Below, piece after piece: positions 6,972 through 11,004 of a DNA stretch of 11,004 nt. Location of the stretch: assembly GCA_016202915.1 (NCBI GenBank), contig JACQNT010000048.1, positions 1-11,004 on the forward strand. The letters are read 5' to 3'. The position numbers and the translations under genes are program-made. Position 1 is the first letter of the stretch, and the number at the start of each line of letters is the position of its first letter. The notes beneath the pieces were generated by a model, which made no database searches, was not told where the DNA came from, and worked only from the letters and a program-made list of their open reading frames with translations. This DNA comes from Acidobacteriota bacterium (GTDB lineage: Bacteria; Acidobacteriota; Polarisedimenticolia; Gp22-AA2).

Positions 6972-6987
6972 CGTGAAAAAAATCACA
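6972..6987 (-). promoter_or_regulatory. CRP/FNR-superfamily-like palindrome before the Rieske gene
   Basis: The plus strand reads CGTGA-AAAAAA-TCACA, matching nine of ten defined positions of the CRP-type site TGTGA-N6-TCACA. The A run is conspicuous in such GC-rich DNA. It begins 15 bases upstream of the Rieske ATG and lies downstream of the predicted promoter, a position that would suit repression, or activation from an unseen start site. Which regulator binds, if any, cannot be told from the window. Confidence 0.4.
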
Positions 6988-7062
6988 ACCATCCCCGCGT
7001 CACCTGAAAGCCTGCCGTACAGCCGGACGTGCTAGTGCGGGGCGTGTTCCGAAAAAGGACGT

Positions 7063-7092
7063 ATCTTCAACTGAACGGGCGGGCACTGTCAA
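7063..7092 (-). promoter_or_regulatory. sigma70-like promoter for the respiratory module
   Basis: On the minus strand a perfect TTGACA (7092 to 7087) is followed after 18 bases by GAAGAT (7068 to 7063), a weak -10 box. Transcription from about 7056 would give a leader of roughly 100 bases before the Rieske ATG. The -35 box lies 12 bases from the end of the inverted-repeat element. No other good promoter was seen in this gap. Confidence 0.4.
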
Positions 7093-7104
7093 TACCGATC
7101 GTGC

Positions 7105-7316
7105 CTGAGGTATCCCCAGTTTGAGGCGCCCACCCTGCGCCCGCCGCGCTGCACCCCGCGCGTCGGGTCCCCGGCGCTCGGTCTCGCACGGTCCGTCGGG
7201 CGCAGGGCACGGCGCCTCACTCTGCGGCTCCTTCAGCACCTTCAGGCCAGCCGCTGGTACAGGCATGAAGGGGATGCCTGAGAGAGGGCCTGCGCCCCAA
7301 ACTGAGGATGTCTCAG
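7105..7316. mobile_element. 212-bp MITE-like element with 25-bp imperfect terminal inverted repeats
   Basis: Bases 7105-7129 and the reverse complement of 7292-7316 match at 21 of 25 positions. The shared pattern is CTGAG, two variable bases, ATCC, one variable base, CAGTTTG, one variable base, GGCGC. The interior (162 bases) has no convincing coding region and holds a separate hairpin at 7260-7280. CGATCG stands just outside both ends (7096-7101 and 7317-7322). It is palindromic, so it could be a target-site duplication or an extension of the repeats. The right arm contains the stop codon of the HEAT-repeat gene (7313-7315), and the left arm abuts the Rieske promoter. This fits a small non-autonomous element or an insertion-sequence remnant; its family is not recognised. 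The 355-base gap 6958-7312 is otherwise explained only by the promoter and palindrome. Confidence 0.4.
7260..7280. repeat. 7-bp perfect hairpin inside the inverted-repeat element
   Basis: CAGGCAT and ATGCCTG are exact reverse complements around a 7-base centre (GAAGGGG). It lies 33 bases downstream of the HEAT-repeat stop codon in the minus direction. It has no following U-run, so it is not a classical terminator, though it might act as a weak one or belong to the element. Confidence 0.35.
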
Positions 7317-8305
7317 CGATCGGACGCATCTTCGAGCGCCGCGAGAGTTTCGGCTGCGGCCTGGCGCACCTTCAGGCTCGGATCGGCATCACGCAGGCTC
7401 CGGACGGTCTCGAGAGGGCCGCGATCGCGCAGCAGGGCCAGCGATTTCAGGGCGTTGAGCATCGCCTCTTCCTTCTGCGACTCCGTGAGACGGCGCGCGA
7501 TGCCGTTCTCGTCGGGGCGCCGCACCCCCGCAAGGTAGCCGCGATCGAGCATCCGGCGGAGCAGCGGCAGGCCGGCGGCGTCCCCCTGTCGGGCGAGTGC
7601 CAGGGCGGCGTTCCAGGCCACGTCCTCGACCGGGTCGTTCAGGGTCCCCCGCAGCGCCGGGGCGACCCGGGCGCCCGCGGCGCCCCAGTCCCGCAGCGCT
7701 CCGAGGGCGAAGGCCGCCACCTTGCGCAGGTCGGCCTCCTCGTCCTGGAGCAGCGGGACGAGCCCCTCCGCCGCCTGCGGATCGCCGATCGCTCCCAGTG
7801 CCCAGGCGGCGTAGATGCGCGTCAGGAGGTCGGGGTCGCGCAGGGCCGCGAGCAGGGGCCCGGCGGCGCGCGTGTCGCGCAGCTCCCGGAGCGCCAGCGC
7901 CAGGTAGCGCCGCAGGCGCGGGTCGTCGTCGCGCGCGGCCTCGAACAGCGCGAGGAGCTGCGGCACGAAGCGGGCGTTGCGCCGCGACGGATCCTCGAAC
8001 GGCAGGAGCCGCGACAGCTCGAGGGCGGCCTGCCAGGCCCCACCCCGGCGCAGTCGGATCTCGTCCAGGCAGTCGGCGGAGGACTTTCCTTCGTTCGCGA
8101 TCAGGCCGAACAGGGCGTACACCACGATGGCCAGAGCGGGGAGCGCCAGCGCCAGCAGCAGCAGCGGCGAGCGGCGCCGCGATGGCGCGATCGGGCTTTC
8201 CGGCGGCCGCATCGGCTCGTGCACGGCCAGGTCGGGATCGTAGCGGATGTCCTCGGGGACGTCGCGATCGGAGCGGAGATCGTCGCCGGGGGGCGGCTCG
8301 CGCAT
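7313..8305 (-). CDS. membrane-anchored HEAT-repeat protein
   Basis: The 330-residue protein has a charged, Pro-rich N-terminal tail (1-47), one membrane helix (about 48-70) and a region of HEAT or PBS-lyase-like helical repeats (about 85-325). Typical repeat units carry DPxxxxRxYAAWALGAIGD and DEEADLRKVAAFALGAL. Such repeats form a superhelical scaffold for protein-protein contact; no catalytic residues are visible. The ATG lies 10 bases after the mgtE stop, preceded by GGGGG, so the two are probably co-transcribed. It lies directly upstream of the cytochrome b module on the same strand, separated by the inverted-repeat element, and may assist assembly of that complex (inference only). Its stop codon falls inside the element's right arm, so the C-terminus may have been altered by the insertion. 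Confidence 0.85.
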   Translation of the reverse strand: MREPPPGDDLRSDRDVPEDIRYDPDLAVHEPMRPPESPIAPSRRRSPLLLLALALPALAIVVYALFGLIANEGKSSADCLDEIRLRRGGAWQAALELSRLLPFEDPSRRNARFVPQLLALFEAARDDDPRLRRYLALALRELRDTRAAGPLLAALRDPDLLTRIYAAWALGAIGDPQAAEGLVPLLQDEEADLRKVAAFALGALRDWGAAGARVAPALRGTLNDPVEDVAWNAALALARQGDAAGLPLLRRMLDRGYLAGVRRPDENGIARRLTESQKEEAMLNALKSLALLRDRGPLETVRSLRDADPSLKVRQAAAETLAALEDASDR

Positions 8306-8315
8306 GGCGCCCCCA

Positions 8316-9692
8316 TTATACGAGGTAGTTGAGGAGCAGCGTGGCGAGCCCGAGGAACGACAGGAAGCCGAGGCAGTCGGTGAAGGTGGTGACGAACACG
8401 CCCGAGCCCACGGCCGGGTCCAGGCCCAGCCGCTTGAAGACGACGGGGACGGCCGCCCCCGCGAAGCCGGCGACGAACAGGTTGATGATCATGGCGAGGC
8501 CGATGACCAGTCCGAGCATCGGGTTCCCCTTCCACACGGTGGCGACGAGGGCCATCAGGACGCCGGTGGCGACGCCGATCGACGCGCCCACGCCCACCTC
8601 CTTCAGGATGGTGCGGCGCGCCGAGCTGAAATCGAGGTCGCCCAGCGCGATGCCGCGGATCACCACGGTGAGCGTCTGGGTCGCGCCGTTCCCCCCCATC
8701 CCGGCGACGATCGGCATGAACGTCGCCAGGGCCACCACCTGCTCGATGGAGGCCTCGAACAGCCACACGACCCAGGACGCCAGGAGGGCGGTCCCGAGGT
8801 TCATCACCATCCACGGGAGCCGCCGGCGCACGGAATGCAGGGCGGGGCTGCTGACCCGGTCCTCGGTGTGGAGGCCGGCCATGCGGTACATCTCCCGCGT
8901 CGTCTCGTCGGCGAGCGCGTCGATCGCGTCGTCCACGGTGACGATGCCCACGAGCGCGTTCCCGGCGTCCACCACCGGCACGGCGAGCAGGTTGTAGCGG
9001 GAGATCACGTCGGCCACGTCGGCGCGCGGCTGGTCGGGGCGCACGCGGATGACCTTGGGGTTCATGATCGCGTGCAGCTCCTCATCGGCGCGCGCCAGGA
9101 CCAGCTGGCGGAGGGAGACGACCCCCTCCAGGCGCCCGAACTCGTCCACGACGTACAGGTAGAACACCATCTCCGCGTCCGGCTCGCCGCGGATGCGCGC
9201 GATCGCCTCGCTCACGCTGGTGCGCCGCTCGAGCGCCAGGAAGCGCGTGGTCATCATGCCGCCGACCGTGTCCCGGCCGTAGGTCATCAGGCGGTCCAGG
9301 GTGGCCGCCGTGGTCTCGTCGAGCAGCTTCAGGATCGCGTCCGCGCGCCCCTCCGGGAGCAGGCCCAGGAGATCGGCGGCCTCGTCGGGAGGCTGGCGGG
9401 CGACCAGGGCGGTGATCCTCTCGTCGCTGACCTGCGCCAGGATCTCTCCGACCAGCGTCTCGGGCAGCCCGGCCAGGACGGGCCCGGCGCGCTCGTGCGC
9501 CAGGAGATGGTCGATGAAGGACTTGCGTTCGGCCGGGGCCAGCGTCTTGAGGATCGTCACGACGTCCGCGGGGTGCATGCGGTCCAGCAGGCGCCCCACC
9601 TCGTCGCGCGCCCCGAGGCGCACGAAGCGCCGCAGGACGCGGGTGTAGGCGCGGTTTCCGGCGGGTGCGGCGATGGTCGGGCGGGAGGACAC
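8316..9692 (-). CDS. mgtE: MgtE-type magnesium channel/transporter
   Basis: The 458-residue protein has the standard MgtE length and order. The N-terminal superhelical domain covers about residues 15-135 (MHPADVVTILKTL, QPPDEAADLLGLLPE). A CBS pair covers about 138-265, with TVGGMMTTRFLAL and NLLAVPVVDAGNALVGIVTVDD within it. Five membrane helices follow from about 293. The pore signature reads MPIVAGMGGNGATQTLT (326-342), and the last helix carries the conserved Asp of VTTFTDCLG (Asp439). It moves Mg2+ into the cell and is gated by Mg2+ bound to the cytosolic domains. The start is GTG at 9692, with GGAG nine bases upstream; the open frame continues to 9995, but that extension is antisense to mobA and looks non-coding. 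Its leader is too short for an Mg2+-sensing riboswitch. Confidence 0.95.
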   Translation of the reverse strand: MSSRPTIAAPAGNRAYTRVLRRFVRLGARDEVGRLLDRMHPADVVTILKTLAPAERKSFIDHLLAHERAGPVLAGLPETLVGEILAQVSDERITALVARQPPDEAADLLGLLPEGRADAILKLLDETTAATLDRLMTYGRDTVGGMMTTRFLALERRTSVSEAIARIRGEPDAEMVFYLYVVDEFGRLEGVVSLRQLVLARADEELHAIMNPKVIRVRPDQPRADVADVISRYNLLAVPVVDAGNALVGIVTVDDAIDALADETTREMYRMAGLHTEDRVSSPALHSVRRRLPWMVMNLGTALLASWVVWLFEASIEQVVALATFMPIVAGMGGNGATQTLTVVIRGIALGDLDFSSARRTILKEVGVGASIGVATGVLMALVATVWKGNPMLGLVIGLAMIINLFVAGFAGAAVPVVFKRLGLDPAVGSGVFVTTFTDCLGFLSFLGLATLLLNYLV

Positions 9693-9712
9693 GGCTCGGT
9701 TCTCCGGTCGCG

Positions 9713-9742
9713 ATTGTACATGGTATCCTGCGCGCGTGTGGA
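9713..9742 (-). promoter_or_regulatory. candidate mgtE promoter overlapping the mobA start
   Basis: On the minus strand TCCACA (9742 to 9737) is followed after 18 bases by TACAAT (9718 to 9713), a five-of-six -10 box. Transcription would begin near 9706, leaving a leader of about 14 bases that contains the GGAG ribosome-binding site. The -35 box overlaps the mobA start codon. Confidence 0.4.
9724..9729 (+). promoter_or_regulatory. possible -10 box of a leaderless mobA-moaC transcript
   Basis: TATCCT matches four of six -10 positions and ends six bases before the mobA GTG. No Shine-Dalgarno sequence precedes that GTG, which fits a leaderless mRNA. No good -35 box was seen, so support is weak. 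Confidence 0.25.
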
Positions 9743-10332
9743 CCGGTCTCGTCCTCGCGGGAGGGCGCGGCAGCAGGATGGGACGCGACAAGGCGCTGGC
9801 GCGCCTCGGCGGCCGGACGCTCCTGGAGAGGGCCGTCGAGTTGGTGCGCTCGGCGGGAGGCGAGCCGCTGATCGTCGGCGCGCCCCGCCCCGGGATCGAT
9901 GCCGGCGGGGCGCGCTGGGCGGACGAGACGGCGGACGGCGCGAGCGCGTCGGGCCCTCTCCCCGCCTTGGCGCACGGGTTGCGCGTCTGCGGCACCAGGA
10001 GGGCCGTCGCCCTGGCCTGCGACCTGCCTCTTCTCCCGCCCGGCCTCCTCCGCCGTCTGGTGGGCGAGGCCGAGGAGTACGAGGCGGTCGTGCCCCGCGT
10101 CGGGGGCGAGCTGCAGGTCCTGGCCGCGGCCTACACGACCGCCTGCCTGCCGGCGATCGACGGGCGGATCCGCTCCGGCCGCCTGGAGGTCCACGGCTTC
10201 CTGCACGAGGTGCGGCACAGGATCCTCGAGGAGGAGGACCTGCGGCCCTTCGGCGGCGCGGCGGTTTTCCTGAACGTCAATACGCCCGCGGATTTCGCGC
10301 GCGCCGAGGCGATCCTGGGTGGGAGCTCATGA
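9736..10332 (+). CDS. mobA: molybdenum cofactor guanylyltransferase (MobA)
   Basis: The 198-residue protein belongs to the MobA-like nucleotidyltransferases, which join GMP from GTP to molybdopterin to give the bis-MGD precursor. The N-terminal GTP-binding loop reads LVLAGGRGSRMGRDKALARL (about residues 5-24). Later landmarks are GPLPALAHGL, the metal-binding ALACDLPLL and the C-terminal FLNVNTPADFARA. The start is GTG at 9736, four residues before the glycine-rich loop; there is no ribosome-binding site, and an upstream ATG at 9673 would run into mgtE. It overlaps moaC by four bases (ATGA), so the two genes form one unit. A closely related enzyme for other nucleotides (MocA type) is possible, but the moaC neighbour supports MobA. 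Confidence 0.9.
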   Translation: MWTGLVLAGGRGSRMGRDKALARLGGRTLLERAVELVRSAGGEPLIVGAPRPGIDAGGARWADETADGASASGPLPALAHGLRVCGTRRAVALACDLPLLPPGLLRRLVGEAEEYEAVVPRVGGELQVLAAAYTTACLPAIDGRIRSGRLEVHGFLHEVRHRILEEEDLRPFGGAAVFLNVNTPADFARAEAILGGSS

Positions 10333-10847
10333 GGCGTCTTGGGGTCGTGGCGGCGCGCGGCCGGGCCCGGGGTCTCACGCATCTCGACGCGCGCGGCCGC
10401 GCGCGCATGGTGGATGTCAGCCCCAAGCCCTGGTCCCTGCGCGAGGCGGTCGCCGCCGGCTGGATCTCCATGGGCGCCGCCGCCTTCGCCGCCCTGCGCT
10501 CCGGCTCGCTCGCCAAGGGCGACGCGGCGGCGCTGGCGCGCGCGGCCGGAATCGCCGCCGCCAAGCGGACCGCCGACCTGATCCCGCTCTGCCACGCGGT
10601 CCCGCTCGAGCACGTGGAGGTGCGCCTGCGGTACGACGGCCGCAGGCGCGCGGTGCAGGTGGAGGCGACGGCGCGCGCCCGCTGGAGCACCGGCGTCGAG
10701 ATGGAGGCGCTGGTCGCCGTGGCCGTGGCGCTCCTGACGATCTACGACATGGCCAAGGCGCTCGATCGGCGGATGACCCTGGGCCGCATCCGTCTGCTCC
10801 GCAAGCGCGGGGGGCGGAGCGGCGCGTTCACGCGTCGCGGGCCCTGA
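10329..10847 (+). CDS. moaC: cyclic pyranopterin monophosphate synthase (MoaC)
   Basis: The 172-residue protein carries the whole MoaC pattern: THLDARGRARMVDVSPK (17-33), KGD (63-65), AAKRTADLIPLCH (77-89), STGVEMEALVAVAVALLTIY (120-139) and DMAKA (140-144). Asp140 and Lys143 match the catalytic Asp/Lys pair, and GGRSG closes the domain. It turns the MoaA product (3',8-cyclo-dihydro-GTP) into cyclic pyranopterin monophosphate in molybdenum cofactor synthesis. The usual Cys of DMCKA is Ala here, a common variation. The ATG overlaps the mobA stop in ATGA and has GGAG four bases upstream, which indicates translational coupling. Confidence 0.96.
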   Translation: MRRLGVVAARGRARGLTHLDARGRARMVDVSPKPWSLREAVAAGWISMGAAAFAALRSGSLAKGDAAALARAAGIAAAKRTADLIPLCHAVPLEHVEVRLRYDGRRRAVQVEATARARWSTGVEMEALVAVAVALLTIYDMAKALDRRMTLGRIRLLRKRGGRSGAFTRRGP

Positions 10848-10852
10848 CGCCG

Positions 10853-10865
10853 GACCCGCGGGGTC
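10853..10865. terminator. short hairpin between convergent genes
   Basis: GACCC-GCG-GGGTC forms a 5-bp stem with a 3-base loop between the moaC stop (10847) and the convergent stop at 10864-10866, which it partly overlaps. The stem is short and has no U-run on either side, so termination is only a possibility. Confidence 0.2.
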
Positions 10866-11004
10866 ATCGGGAGGGGGGGCCGACCTTGACCACGATCCAG
10901 GCCTCCGGGCGGAGGTAGCGGGCGGCCGAAGCCTTGAGGCGCTCCGCGGCGGCGCCGGGCGGCGGGTCGCCGGCGCGCTCCGGCGCGGCGCGCGATCCTC
11001 TGGC
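10864..11004 (-). CDS. C-terminal 46 residues of a protein, possibly an M16-type peptidase (truncated by window edge)
   Basis: An open minus-strand frame enters from the right edge and ends at TGA (10866 to 10864), 16 bases from the moaC stop. The tail ends in RLKASAARYLRPEAWIVVKV, followed by GPPSR. This resembles the last helix and strand of M16 (pitrilysin-like) zinc peptidase domains, which often close with ARKYLxPxxxxVVVVG. The catalytic domain is outside the window, so the family is a guess from a short tail. The frame shows codon use like its neighbours. Confidence 0.45.
   Translation of the reverse strand, partial: ARGSRAAPERAGDPPPGAAAERLKASAARYLRPEAWIVVKVGPPSR

Noticed and set aside
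7000..7329. 109-codon minus-strand frame across the inverted-repeat element
   Set aside because: It has no ribosome-binding site or known domain, and it runs through the predicted promoter and both repeat arms. It was not taken as a gene or a transposase fragment.
8315..8320. Perfect minus-strand TATAAT ten bases before the HEAT-repeat start
   Set aside because: It is formed by the last Val codon and stop of mgtE plus the following bases, and no matching -35 box was found, so it is likely coincidental.
7121..8332. 403-codon plus-strand open frame opposite the HEAT-repeat gene
   Set aside because: The minus-strand product has regular HEAT repeats and a membrane helix; the plus-strand product is low-complexity and has no ribosome-binding site.
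9693..9706. Mg2+ riboswitch upstream of mgtE
   Set aside because: The leader is only about 14 bases, far too short for an M-box.
8247..10847. 866-codon plus-strand open frame running into moaC
   Set aside because: Only the last 172 codons are MoaC. The rest is antisense to mgtE or out of frame with mobA, so this is not a fusion gene.

Overview
The window is very GC-rich, densely packed bacterial DNA. GTG starts, Shine-Dalgarno sites and gene overlaps are frequent. The gene content is a Rieske/cytochrome b complex carrying a large membrane-anchored multiheme cytochrome c, a HEAT-repeat protein, MgtE and Mo-cofactor genes. This combination suggests an environmental bacterium of the Acidobacteriota / Planctomycetota / Gemmatimonadota kind. 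That placement is inferred from gene content and composition, not from a marker gene.

Layout. (1) Positions 1-630, + strand: the 3' part of a gene for a class I, probably multiheme, cytochrome c. (2) Positions 497-6957, - strand: a respiratory module. In transcription order it encodes a Rieske iron-sulfur protein, a b6-type cytochrome b, an enlarged subunit IV-type cytochrome b C-terminal half, a 984-residue octaheme cytochrome c with a long coiled-coil stalk, and an exported cupredoxin-like protein. (3) Positions 6958-7312: the control region of the module. It holds a TTGACA-type promoter, a CRP/FNR-like palindrome just before the Rieske start, and a 212-bp element with 25-bp imperfect terminal inverted repeats. 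(4) Positions 7313-9692, - strand: mgtE (Mg2+ channel/transporter) followed closely by a membrane-anchored HEAT-repeat protein whose stop codon lies inside one arm of that element. (5) Positions 9736-10847, + strand: mobA and moaC overlapping by 4 bases (molybdenum cofactor synthesis), divergent from mgtE across only 43 bases. (6) Positions 10864-11004, - strand: the last 46 codons of another gene, possibly an M16-type peptidase.

How it fits together. The Rieske protein, cytochrome b6-like protein and subunit IV-like protein form the core of a quinol-oxidising bc/b6f-type complex. The octaheme cytochrome takes the place of cytochrome c1/f, and the cupredoxin could be its soluble electron acceptor. 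The b6-like protein keeps the cysteine that in b6f and related complexes holds the extra heme ci. The subunit IV-like protein has APWY where PEWY is usual. These features point to a menaquinol- or plastoquinol-type b6f relative rather than a proteobacterial bc1. The respiratory module, with its octaheme subunit, is the most interesting system here; the second is the small inverted-repeat element at its promoter. No rRNA, tRNA, CRISPR array or complete insertion sequence was seen.
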